From positions 30,799 through 94,798 of the forward strand of contig JAQERH010000008.1 of NCBI GenBank assembly GCA_027698105.1: 64,000 bases of DNA, read 5' to 3'. The first letter of the stretch is position 1; each line of letters starts with the position of its first letter. Positions 46,868-55,259 of the stretch are shown piece by piece. Both the position numbers and the translations under genes were made by a program. The notes beneath the pieces are model-generated. The model was given only the letters and a program-made list of their open reading frames with translations, made no database searches and had not been told where the DNA came from. The stretch is from Lachnospiraceae bacterium AM93-12TA. Its GTDB lineage: Bacteria > Bacillota > Clostridia > Lachnospirales > Lachnospiraceae.

Positions 46868-48349
46868 TTAGTGATAAATTCCTTTGTGTTCGTAAACAGG
46901 CTCGCAGGTCAGTTCGATACCCAGCTTTTTAAAGGTTTTCATGTCCACATCAGACAGGATGACAGAGGTGTGAACCTGGCAGCCCTTCAGCTTTGGAAGC
47001 TGTTCCAAAGCCCGCTTGGCATCCTCGTCGGAGGCAGCGCAGGTGGAGAGGGCAATTAAAATCTCATCTGTATGGAGGCGCGGATTGGCGCTTCCCAGGT
47101 AATCTACCTTTAATTTCTGGATAGGCTCAATGGAAGCCGGAGAAATCAGGTGACGCTCATGGGGGATTCCACCTAACACTTTTACTGCATTTAATAAAAG
47201 TGCAGCGGATGCTCCCAGCAGATTGCTGGTCTTTCCTGTGACAATTGTACCATCTGGAAGCTCAAGAGCCGCTGCAGGAGCGCCTTCTTTTGCTGCCAGT
47301 TCGTTGGCTGCCGGTACAACGGAGCGCATACTGGTGACAATTTTTGCCTGCTTCATCAGAAGTTCGATTTTATAAACTTCATTTTTAGAGCCAGGCTGCT
47401 CCTTGACTACCCGGCTCAGAGCCTGATAGTAGCGGCGGATAATCTCCTGTCTGGATGCCTCACAGCAGACTTCATCGTCGCTGATGCAGTTTCCTACCAT
47501 ATTTACACCCATATCCGTAGGAGATTTGTATGGGCAGCTGCCGTAGATTCCCTCGAATATGGCATTAAGGACCGGAAAGATCTCGATATCCCGGTTGTAA
47601 TTGACTGTAGTGACGCCGTAGGCTTCCAGATGGAAGGGATCAATCATATTGACGTCGTTCAGATCCGCAGTGGCGGCCTCGTAGGCCAGATTGACCGGAT
47701 GTTTAAGCGGAATGTTCCAGATGGGGAATGTTTCGAATTTGGCGTAGCCAGCCTTGATTCCTCTCTTATTTTCATGGTAAAGCTGGGAAAGGCAGGTAGC
47801 CATTTTTCCGCTTCCTGGACCGGGAGCTGTGACAATGACCAGAGGCTTAGTGGTCTCGATGTACTCATTTTTTCCATAGCCCTCATCACTGACAATGAGG
47901 GAAATATTGGAGGGGTAGCCCTCGATCATGTAATGGCGGTAAACCTTAATACCCAGATTTTCCAGCTTTTTCTTAAAGAGATCTGCGCTGGACTGGCCTG
48001 TGTAATGGGTGATGACAACGCTGCCCACATAAAGTCCCTTGTCAGTATAGGTCTGAATGAGACGGAGCACGTCTACATCGTAGGTAATTCCCAGATCAGA
48101 GCGGACCTTGTTTTTTTCAATATCAGCCGCGTTAATTGTGATGACAATTTCAGCCTGATCAGCAAGCTGGAGAAGCATCCTGAGCTTGCTGTCCGGGGCG
48201 AAGCCGGGAAGCACCCGGGAAGCGTGATAATCGTCAAACAGCTTTCCGCCGAATTCCAGATAAAGCTTGTCACCGAACTGTCCGATTCTCTTGCGGATGT
48301 GATCGGACTGCATTTTCAGATACTTGTCATTATCGAATCCTGTTCTCAT
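46868..48349 (-). CDS. DUF1846 family protein
   Basis: 493 residues, soluble. Members of DUF1846 are of this length and of unknown function, with a fold that has a nucleotide-binding-like first half. Visible family blocks: GFDNDKYLKMQSDHI at the N-terminus, KLYLEFGGKLFDDYHASRVLPGF, VIVTAPGPGSGKMATCLSQLYHE (a glycine-rich, P-loop-like turn), GSCPYKSPTDMGVNMVG and a C-terminal CAASDEDAKRALEQL. Start ATG 48349 with AAGGACGG upstream. Single gene between convergent ftsH and divergent DUF1653 gene. Confidence 0.9.
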   Translation of the reverse strand: MRTGFDNDKYLKMQSDHIRKRIGQFGDKLYLEFGGKLFDDYHASRVLPGFAPDSKLRMLLQLADQAEIVITINAADIEKNKVRSDLGITYDVDVLRLIQTYTDKGLYVGSVVITHYTGQSSADLFKKKLENLGIKVYRHYMIEGYPSNISLIVSDEGYGKNEYIETTKPLVIVTAPGPGSGKMATCLSQLYHENKRGIKAGYAKFETFPIWNIPLKHPVNLAYEAATADLNDVNMIDPFHLEAYGVTTVNYNRDIEIFPVLNAIFEGIYGSCPYKSPTDMGVNMVGNCISDDEVCCEASRQEIIRRYYQALSRVVKEQPGSKNEVYKIELLMKQAKIVTSMRSVVPAANELAAKEGAPAAALELPDGTIVTGKTSNLLGASAALLLNAVKVLGGIPHERHLISPASIEPIQKLKVDYLGSANPRLHTDEILIALSTCAASDEDAKRALEQLPKLKGCQVHTSVILSDVDMKTFKKLGIELTCEPVYEHKGIYH

Positions 48350-48510
48350 AGTTTACCGTCCTTATCTACTCTGTAATTTTATCGCAATAAATTCCTAGTC
48401 TATTATGCTACAAAAAATACGTTTTGAGTAGAGGGAAAATGATTTTTCTTAAAAAATTTTCCAGAAGACAGGAGGAAACTGCTTTTTTACTGGCAGAGAC
48501 AGGGGGAAAA

Positions 48511-48519
48511 TGGTATACT
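48511..48519 (+). promoter_or_regulatory. Candidate extended -10 promoter of the DUF1653 gene
   Basis: TGGTATACT, no clear -35; 31 bases before the DUF1653 ATG. Confidence 0.4.
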
Positions 48520-48549
48520 AGACGGAAACCAGAGGACGGAGGCAAAAAA

Positions 48550-49140
48550 ATGGACAGAATTCCAAAACCGGGGGAATTTTACAGGCACTTTAAAAATAAG
48601 ATGTATCAGATTGTGGCAGTTGCCGTACATTCAGAGACAGGGGAGAAGCTGGTGATCTATCAGGCTTTGTATGGAGACTATGGAATCTATGCCCGCCCGC
48701 TAGACAGCTTTTTAAGTCCGGTGGATCGGGAAAAATACCCCAATGCAGAGCAGGAGTTCCGGTTTGAGCGCACAGAGCCTGGCTGCATGAAAACGGAAAG
48801 CGTTCAGCAGGAAGCGGTGAAGGATACGAATTTTCAGGGGAAAATGCCAGAAGAGAGGAGACAGGAAAAAGAACCGGATCCAGATCAGCCCAACCCGCTT
48901 TTGATTGAATTTCTTGATGCAGAAAATCCGGAAGAGCAGCTGGCAGTTCTCAGACGGATGGAAGGCTGCGTGGGAAAGAGAGAGCTGGACAGCATCTGTG
49001 TTTACCTGGATATCAGTACCAGATACAGTTCACTGGAGGAGCAGTCAGAGGGAATCAGGCAGTATTTAAAGCTTCGGATGCATTATGATGCGTCAAGGCT
49101 GCGCAGAGATAAGAGGGACGACTCGTCATGTTTCATATAG
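48550..49140 (+). CDS. DUF1653 domain protein
   Basis: 196 residues. Residues 4-65 are a DUF1653 domain ([39 protein letters not shown]), a small SH3-like module of unknown role. A charged linker (about 80-110) leads to a helical C-terminal part, [20 protein letters not shown] to [23 protein letters not shown] is 6 bases before ATG 48550. Its end overlaps uvrC by 13 bases, so they are translationally coupled. Confidence 0.82.
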   Translation: MDRIPKPGEFYRHFKNKMYQIVAVAVHSETGEKLVIYQALYGDYGIYARPLDSFLSPVDREKYPNAEQEFRFERTEPGCMKTESVQQEAVKDTNFQGKMPEERRQEKEPDPDQPNPLLIEFLDAENPEEQLAVLRRMEGCVGKRELDSICVYLDISTRYSSLEEQSEGIRQYLKLRMHYDASRLRRDKRDDSSCFI

Positions 49141-50993
49141 AAGAAGAGCTGAAAAAGCTTCCGGCCCAGCCGGGAGTCTATATTATGCACGATGATAAGG
49201 ATGAAATCATCTATGTAGGAAAGGCAGTCAGTCTGAAAAACAGAGTCCGCCAGTATTTCCAGAGCAGCAGAACCAAGACTGCAAAAATTGAAAAGATGGT
49301 TTCCCATATTGCCAGATTTGAATATATCCTTACAGACTCAGAACTGGAGGCTCTGGTACTGGAGTGCAATCTGATTAAAGAACATCGCCCTCGGTACAAT
49401 ACCATGCTGAAGGATGATAAAACCTATCCCTATATTAAGGTGACTGTGTCTGAGGAGTATCCCAGGATCCTGTTTTCCAGAACCATGCAGAAAGATAAAA
49501 ATAAGTATTTTGGCCCCTTTACCAGCGCCGGAGCAGTGAAGGACACCATCGATCTGCTGCACCGGATTTACAGGATTCGGACCTGTACCAGGAATCTTCC
49601 GCGTGATATAGGAAAGGACAGGCCCTGCCTGTATTATCATATTAAGCAGTGTGATGGCCCCTGTCAGGGATATATTTCAAAGGAGGATTACCAGAAGCAG
49701 ATCCGTGGCGTTCTGGATTTTCTGGGAGGAAAGTACGCGCCTGTGACAAAGTTTCTGACCGATAAAATGTATGAGGCCTCTGAACAGATGGAGTTTGAGA
49801 AGGCGGCAGAGTACAGGGATTTGATTAAAAGTGTGAATCAGATTGCCCAGAAGCAGAAAATTACCAGCCAGAGTATGGATGACAGGGATATTATCGCAAT
49901 GGCCAAGGATGAGCGAGATGTGGTAGTTCAGGTCTTTTTCGTCCGGGATGGAAGGCTGATTGGACGGGAGCATTTTCACGTTGAGGCCGGAACGGCAGAG
50001 TCCAACGGCCAGATTTTAAATGGCTTTGTGAAGCAGTTTTATGCAGGCACTCCTTTTATTCCCCATGAGATCTGGTGTCAGGAGGAATTGGAGGATGCGG
50101 AGCTGATCAGCCGGTTTTTAAGTGAGCGAAGAGGCCAGAAGGTAAAAATTCTGGTTCCCAGAAAAGGAGAAAAGGAAAAGCTGGTAGAACTGGCGAAAAA
50201 GAATGCCAGAATGGTGCTCGACCAGGATAAGGAAAAAATTAAACGGGAGGAGCTTCGGACAAAGGGAGCCATGAACCAGATTGGAGGACTGATTGGGCTT
50301 TCCAAGGTGAAGCGGATCGAGGCCTACGATATTTCCAATATCAGCGGCTTTGAGTCAGTGGGTTCCATGATTGTCTATGAAGATGGAAAGCCGAAGCGGA
50401 ATGACTACAGGAAATTCCGAATCAAGACAGTTCAGGGACCAGATGATTATGCTTCTATGCGCGAGGTGCTGACAAGGCGCTTCACCCACGGCCTGGCTGA
50501 GCGGGAGGAACTGGCTGCCGAAGGCGGGCAGCTGGACATGGGAAGTTTTACCAGATTTCCGGATTTGATTATGATGGACGGAGGCCGGGGGCAGGTCAAT
50601 ATTGCTCTGGAGGTTTTAAAACGTCTTCAAATAGATATTCCTGTCTGCGGAATGGTGAAGGATGACAATCACCGGACAAGGGGACTCTACTATAGAAATG
50701 AGGAGATTCCCATTGACCGTCATTCAGAGGGATTTAAGCTGATTACAAGGATTCAGGACGAAGCCCACCGGTTTGCCATTGAATATCACAGAAGTCTTCG
50801 TGGGAAAGAACAGGTTCGTTCGGTACTGGACGATATCAAGGGGATTGGGCCTGCCAGAAGGAAGGCCCTGATGCGGCATTTTAAGACAATAGAAGCTGTC
50901 AGGGATGCCCAGGTGGAGGAGCTTTCAGCTGTGCCTCAGATGAACCAGGCAGCGGCAGAGGCTGTTTACCATTTCTTTCACAGCAAAGAGTGA
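49128..50993 (+). CDS. uvrC: Excinuclease ABC subunit C
   Basis: Dual-incision endonuclease of nucleotide excision repair. 621 residues: GIY-YIG nuclease at the N-terminus ([26 protein letters not shown]), a UVR motif ([13 protein letters not shown], about 222), the RNase H-like nuclease region ([19 protein letters not shown]) and C-terminal helix-hairpin-helix repeats ([16 protein letters not shown]). It opens the uvrC-hprK-murB-rapZ-whiA-crh cluster typical of Clostridia. Confidence 0.97.
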   Translation: MFHIEEELKKLPAQPGVYIMHDDKDEIIYVGKAVSLKNRVRQYFQSSRTKTAKIEKMVSHIARFEYILTDSELEALVLECNLIKEHRPRYNTMLKDDKTYPYIKVTVSEEYPRILFSRTMQKDKNKYFGPFTSAGAVKDTIDLLHRIYRIRTCTRNLPRDIGKDRPCLYYHIKQCDGPCQGYISKEDYQKQIRGVLDFLGGKYAPVTKFLTDKMYEASEQMEFEKAAEYRDLIKSVNQIAQKQKITSQSMDDRDIIAMAKDERDVVVQVFFVRDGRLIGREHFHVEAGTAESNGQILNGFVKQFYAGTPFIPHEIWCQEELEDAELISRFLSERRGQKVKILVPRKGEKEKLVELAKKNARMVLDQDKEKIKREELRTKGAMNQIGGLIGLSKVKRIEAYDISNISGFESVGSMIVYEDGKPKRNDYRKFRIKTVQGPDDYASMREVLTRRFTHGLAEREELAAEGGQLDMGSFTRFPDLIMMDGGRGQVNIALEVLKRLQIDIPVCGMVKDDNHRTRGLYYRNEEIPIDRHSEGFKLITRIQDEAHRFAIEYHRSLRGKEQVRSVLDDIKGIGPARRKALMRHFKTIEAVRDAQVEELSAVPQMNQAAAEAVYHFFHSKE

Positions 50994-51085
50994 CAAAATA
51001 ACGGAAAAATGATAGAGTGTCCTTAAAAGGAACAGCAGCTGCAACTATAGGAGAGATATAAGAAGAACGCGAAAGGAGAAGCGCT

Positions 51086-52015
51086 ATGTATGGAGTGACA
51101 ATTAAAGAGTTAATCAAAAAAATGGACTTAAAAAACATGACGCCGGAGCTGGATACGGACAAGATTGTGCTGGTTCATCCGGATGTAAACCGTCCGGCTC
51201 TTCAGCTGACAGGTTTTTTTGATCATTTTGACAAAGAGAGAGTGCAGGTGATCGGATATGTGGAGCAGGCTTATTTAAATACACTGACGTCAGACAGAAG
51301 ACGCTATGTTTATGACAAACTGATTTCCAGTAAAATTCCATGTCTGCTCTACAGCCGCGGGATGGAGCCGGATGAGTGTGTTCTGGAACTGTGCAACTAC
51401 TATGGAGTTCCCTGCATGGTATCAAAAAAAACCACCTCTGATCTGATGGCAGAGGTAATTCGCTGGCTGAAAGTGAAGCTGGCTCCTATGATCAGTATCC
51501 ACGGAGTACTGGTGGACGTATTTGGCGAGGGCGTTCTGATTATGGGTGAAAGCGGCATTGGAAAGAGCGAGGCAGCGCTGGAACTGATTAAGAGAGGACA
51601 CCGTCTGGTCAGCGACGATGTGGTAGAGATCAAGCGTGTCAGCGATGAGACGCTGATTGGCTCAGCCCCTGACATTACCCGCCATTTCATTGAACTTCGG
51701 GGAATTGGCATTATTGATGTAAAGACCCTGTTCGGCGTGGAGAGCGTGAAGAATACCCAGTCTATTGATATGGTAATTAAGCTGGAGGAGTGGGATAAGG
51801 ATAAGGAGTACGACCGTCTTGGAATGGAGGATCAGTACACAGAATTCCTGGGAAATAAAGTAGTCTGCCATTCCATTCCGATTCGTCCGGGCCGGAATCT
51901 GGCAGTAATCGTAGAATCTGCAGCTGTCAATTACAGACAGAAAAAGATGGGATACAATGCAGCCAGAGAGCTGTATAATCGTGTTCAGGCTAACCTGGCT
52001 GCAAAAAATGACTAG
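51086..52015 (+). CDS. hprK: HPr kinase/phosphorylase
   Basis: Phosphorylates and dephosphorylates Ser-46 of HPr and Crh in response to glycolytic intermediates, the sensor step of Gram-positive catabolite repression. 309 residues: N-terminal regulatory domain, then Walker A GESGIGKSEAALELI near residue 153 with the catalytic His/Asp following in SDDVVEI, and the signature ELRGIGIIDVKTLFGV. AAAGGAGAAGCGCT before ATG 51086. A plausible substrate, the Crh-like protein at 54890, is in the same cluster. Confidence 0.97.
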   Translation: MYGVTIKELIKKMDLKNMTPELDTDKIVLVHPDVNRPALQLTGFFDHFDKERVQVIGYVEQAYLNTLTSDRRRYVYDKLISSKIPCLLYSRGMEPDECVLELCNYYGVPCMVSKKTTSDLMAEVIRWLKVKLAPMISIHGVLVDVFGEGVLIMGESGIGKSEAALELIKRGHRLVSDDVVEIKRVSDETLIGSAPDITRHFIELRGIGIIDVKTLFGVESVKNTQSIDMVIKLEEWDKDKEYDRLGMEDQYTEFLGNKVVCHSIPIRPGRNLAVIVESAAVNYRQKKMGYNAARELYNRVQANLAAKND

Positions 52016-52037
52016 AAATTCAGAGAGGAAGCTGCGT

Positions 52038-53009
52038 ATGGATGAATTTTACAGAGCGCTGTGCAAAGCTGCGGGAGAAGGGCAGGTAAAAAGGCGGGAA
52101 CCGATGGCCCTCCACACTACCTTCCGGACCGGTGGCCCGGCCGCATTTTTTGCGGTGGTTCAGACAGAGGACGAGCTGAGAAAAACGGTGCGCGTCTGCC
52201 GGGAACATCAGGTTCCCTGGTATATGCTGGGAAATGGAAGCAATCTTCTGGTGGGAAGCAGTGGCTTTCCGGGAGTGATGATCCAGCTGGGAGGAGAGTT
52301 TAAACAGTGGGAAATAACACAGGAGGAAGAAAACGGCCATGTGCTTTTCAAGGCCGGAGCAGGCCTTCTGCTCTCTAAAATCGGCCGGGCGGCTTTGGAG
52401 GAAGGACTGACAGGCTTTGAGTTTGCTGCGGGTATTCCGGGAACACTGGGAGGCGCGGCTGTTATGAATGCCGGGGCCTATGGCGGTGAGATGAAGGATA
52501 TTCTGGTCTCGGTCCGAATTATGACTCAGGATGGAGAGATAAGAGAGCTGCCGGCCGGGGAACTTGCTCTGTCTTACCGGCACAGCTGTATTCCTGAAAA
52601 GGGTTATATCGTTCTATCAGCAGTGATGGAGCTGAAAAAAGGAAATCAGGAAGAAATCAGAGCGCAGATGGAGGACCTGGCATTCCGCAGAAAGGATAAG
52701 CAGCCTTTGGAGTATCCAAGCGCAGGCAGTACCTTTAAGAGACCAGAAGGATTCTTTGCCGGAAAACTGATTGAGGACGCAGGGCTGAAGGGATTTTCTG
52801 TCGGAGGAGCACAGGTGTCAGAAAAGCACGCCGGATTTGTAATTAACCGGGAGCAGGCAGCGCCAGAAGAGATAAGAGAGCTGATTGAAGCAGTGAGAAA
52901 TCGGGTATTCGGGACATCTGGCGTATGGCTGGAGCCAGAGGTAAAGCTTCTTGGGTTTGAGACGCCTGCTTTTGGAGAGAGCGCCGACACAGATTTAAAG
53001 AAGGAGTAG
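52038..53009 (+). CDS. murB: UDP-N-acetylenolpyruvoylglucosamine reductase
   Basis: FAD enzyme forming UDP-N-acetylmuramate for peptidoglycan. 323 residues: LGNGSNLLVG and GIPGTLGGAAVMNAGAYGGEM bind FAD, SYRHS and YPSAGSTFKRP hold the catalytic region (type II MurB), and GLKGFSVGGAQVSEKHAGF is the C-terminal substrate block. ATG 52038 is 5 bases after GAGGAAGC; an ATG at 52008 overlaps the hprK end and is less likely. 22 bases after hprK. Confidence 0.95.
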   Translation: MDEFYRALCKAAGEGQVKRREPMALHTTFRTGGPAAFFAVVQTEDELRKTVRVCREHQVPWYMLGNGSNLLVGSSGFPGVMIQLGGEFKQWEITQEEENGHVLFKAGAGLLLSKIGRAALEEGLTGFEFAAGIPGTLGGAAVMNAGAYGGEMKDILVSVRIMTQDGEIRELPAGELALSYRHSCIPEKGYIVLSAVMELKKGNQEEIRAQMEDLAFRRKDKQPLEYPSAGSTFKRPEGFFAGKLIEDAGLKGFSVGGAQVSEKHAGFVINREQAAPEEIRELIEAVRNRVFGTSGVWLEPEVKLLGFETPAFGESADTDLKKE

Positions 53010-53012
53010 AGT

Positions 53013-53894
53013 ATGCGGCTTGTAATTGTAACCGGAATGAGCGGAGCCGGAAAAACAACAGCTCTCAAAATGCTGGAGGATATGGGATTTTACTGTGTAG
53101 ATAATCTTCCCATTCCTCTGATTGAAACATTTGCAGAGCTGGCAGGAGGCAGACTGGGAGAAAAGGGCCGGGCGGCCCTTGGAATTGATATCAGAAGCGG
53201 AGAGTCCCTGGAGGAACTGGAAGCCATTTTAAAGGGATGGGACGAGAACCGCTTCCCTTACGAGATACTCTTTCTGGATGCAGGGGATGAAGTTTTAATT
53301 AAGCGCTATAAGGAGACCAGAAGAAGCCATCCTCTGGCAGGTCTTGACCGGCTGGACCGGGGAATTGAGAAGGAACGGAAAAAGCTGGCATTTTTAAAGA
53401 AGAGGGCAGATTATATTTTAGATACCAGTATGCTTCTCACAAAAGAGCTGCGAATAGAACTGGAAAAGATCTTTGTCTCCAATGAGGACTACAGAAGCCT
53501 TTATGTGACGGTACTCAGCTTTGGATTTAAGTACGGGATTCCGGCAGACGCAGATCTGGTTTTTGATGTGCGTTTCCTTCCCAATCCCTACTATGTAGAC
53601 GAGCTGAAGAGCCATACAGGAAATGAACCGCAGGTTCAGGAATTTGTCATGAAGGGCGGACTGGCGGAAGAATTTTTAGAAAAGCTTTCTGATATGGTGC
53701 TGTTTCTGCTTCCCCATTATGTGGAAGAGGGCAAGAATCAGCTGGTAATTGCCATTGGATGCACAGGGGGAAAGCACCGCTCGGTGACAGTGGCCAACCG
53801 CCTTTACGGGAGACTGAAGTCTCAGGAGGACATCGGCGTAAAGATTGAGCACAGAGATATTGAGAAAGACAGCAGGAGAAAGCAGGAGGTTTGA
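53013..53894 (+). CDS. rapZ: RapZ/YvcJ family nucleotide-binding protein
   Basis: 293 residues. N-terminal P-loop GMSGAGKTTALKMLEDMG with the family motif FYCVDNLPIPLI, and the C-terminal domain VIAIGCTGGKHRSV ending in HRDIEKD. In E. coli RapZ controls glmS mRNA via small RNAs; in Bacillus YvcJ binds GTP and affects competence. Here glmS lies in another operon and no GlmY/GlmZ-type RNA was recognised. It starts 3 bases after murB with GAAGGAGTAGAGT as ribosome site and ends one base before whiA. Confidence 0.95.
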   Translation: MRLVIVTGMSGAGKTTALKMLEDMGFYCVDNLPIPLIETFAELAGGRLGEKGRAALGIDIRSGESLEELEAILKGWDENRFPYEILFLDAGDEVLIKRYKETRRSHPLAGLDRLDRGIEKERKKLAFLKKRADYILDTSMLLTKELRIELEKIFVSNEDYRSLYVTVLSFGFKYGIPADADLVFDVRFLPNPYYVDELKSHTGNEPQVQEFVMKGGLAEEFLEKLSDMVLFLLPHYVEEGKNQLVIAIGCTGGKHRSVTVANRLYGRLKSQEDIGVKIEHRDIEKDSRRKQEV

Positions 53895-53895
53895 T

Positions 53896-54855
53896 TTGTC
53901 GTTTTCTTCACATGTAAAAGAGGAGCTTTCCAAGCAGGTAAGCCCTGCCAGACATTGCCAGATAGCAGAAATTGCGGCTATTTTAAGTCTCTGCGGAAAG
54001 GTTCATATCACGGAAGACAACCAATATATGATCCGCATTCATACGGAAAATGTGGCGGTTGCAAGAAAATACTTTACATTACTGAAAAAAGCATTTAATA
54101 TTAGAGCGGATGTGGCAATCCGCAGGAATGCATTTTTAAAGAAAAACAGAACATATACAGTGGCGGTCAGGCGCAATCAGGACGCAGTCCGGGTGCTTCA
54201 GGCGGCCAGGCTTCTCGGAGACGACGGGGACGTCTGTGAAAATATGTCTGTGGTAAAAAATCTGATTATTCAGAATTCCTGCTGCCGGAGAGCCTTCATC
54301 CGCGGCGCTTTTCTGGCAGCAGGCTCCTTGAGTGATCCGGAAAAGTTCTATCATTTTGAAATTGTCTGTTCCTGTGAAGAAAAGGCGGAGCAGCTGAGAG
54401 AAATTATAGGGACTTTTTCCATCGAGGCAAAAATAGTTGTCAGAAAGAAGTATTATGTGGTATATATAAAAGAAGGCAGTCAGATTGTAGAGATTCTGAG
54501 TGTGATGGAGGCTCCTCTGGCCCTGATGGAGCTTGAAAATATCAGAATCTTAAAGGAAATGAGAAACAGTGTGAACCGTCAGGTCAACTGTGAGACTGCA
54601 AACATTAATAAGACCGTGTCTGCTGCTATCAAACAGCTTCAGGATATTGCATATATCAGAGACACAGTTGGACTGGACTACCTGCCTGAATCTTTAGCTG
54701 AGATCGCCCAGGCGAGATTGGAACGGCCAGATGCTACTTTAAAGGAACTGGGAGAGATACTTAGTCCTCCTGTGGGAAAATCAGGGGTGAACCACCGGCT
54801 CAGAAAGATCAGCTCCCTTGCTGAGAGCCTGCGAGGACAAAAATCACATCAGTAG
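53896..54855 (+). CDS. whiA: DNA-binding protein WhiA
   Basis: 319 residues. N-terminal LAGLIDADG-like fold (SFSSHVKEELS, RRAFIRGAFLAAGSLSDPEKFYHFE) and a C-terminal helix-turn-helix (LPESLAEIAQARLERPDATL, LGEILSPPVGKSGVNHRLRK). In Bacillus WhiA affects division and chromosome segregation; in Streptomyces sporulation. The conserved N-terminus begins at SFSS, so the TTG at 53896, 5 bases after AGGAGGT, is the start. The YvcK gene commonly found between rapZ and whiA is absent. Confidence 0.94.
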   Translation: MSFSSHVKEELSKQVSPARHCQIAEIAAILSLCGKVHITEDNQYMIRIHTENVAVARKYFTLLKKAFNIRADVAIRRNAFLKKNRTYTVAVRRNQDAVRVLQAARLLGDDGDVCENMSVVKNLIIQNSCCRRAFIRGAFLAAGSLSDPEKFYHFEIVCSCEEKAEQLREIIGTFSIEAKIVVRKKYYVVYIKEGSQIVEILSVMEAPLALMELENIRILKEMRNSVNRQVNCETANINKTVSAAIKQLQDIAYIRDTVGLDYLPESLAEIAQARLERPDATLKELGEILSPPVGKSGVNHRLRKISSLAESLRGQKSHQ

Positions 54856-54889
54856 GAATTGTTCCTTGAAAGGAATGAGGAGGAAAGTT

Positions 54890-55144
54890 ATGAAGAGTAA
54901 GGAAGTTACAATCGAGCTGGCGTCAGGATTAGAAGCGCGCCCGGTAGCCATGCTGGTACAGGTAGCCAGCCAGTACGAAAGCCGCATTTATATGGAATAT
55001 GCCAATAAGAAGGTGAATGCAAAGAGTATTATGGGAATGATGTCCCTGGTGCTTCCCGTAGGTGAGAAAGTAGTAGTGACTGCTGATGGAACTGACGAGG
55101 ACACGGCGATTGCAAGCATTGAAAAATACCTGTCTGCTGAATAG
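54890..55144 (+). CDS. crh: Crh-like HPr paralogue
   Basis: 84-residue HPr fold. In PTS HPr the motif GLHARP holds the phosphocarrier His-15; here it is SGLEARP with Glu at exactly position 15, so sugar phosphotransfer is not possible. Ser-46 in AKSIMGMMSL is kept, the site of HPr kinase, whose gene is four genes upstream. This pattern matches Crh, the regulatory HPr homologue of Bacillus (Gln-15), which with P-Ser-46 serves CcpA in catabolite repression. GAGGAGGAAAGTT before ATG 54890. The last gene of the hprK cluster. Confidence 0.88.
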   Translation: MKSKEVTIELASGLEARPVAMLVQVASQYESRIYMEYANKKVNAKSIMGMMSLVLPVGEKVVVTADGTDEDTAIASIEKYLSAE

Positions 55145-55190
55145 GAAACAGGCGGAATGTAGATTTCCAAGAGGAACATAGACAGATGTA

Positions 55191-55223
55191 AAGGAGGGAA
55201 CGGCAGATGCTGTATCCCTCCTT
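55191..55223 (+). terminator. Likely terminator after crh
   Basis: AAGGAGGGA (55191-55199) and TCCCTCCTT (55215-55223), a perfect 9-bp stem with a 15-base loop; tail only CTTAACAT, so possibly partial. Confidence 0.5.
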
Positions 55224-55259
55224 CTTAACATATTATAGAGAAAGGAAAAGGAAGGTTAC

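Noticed and set aside
47630..48376. 248-codon plus-strand open frame
   Set aside because: Antisense to the DUF1846 gene, which has conserved motifs and a ribosome site.
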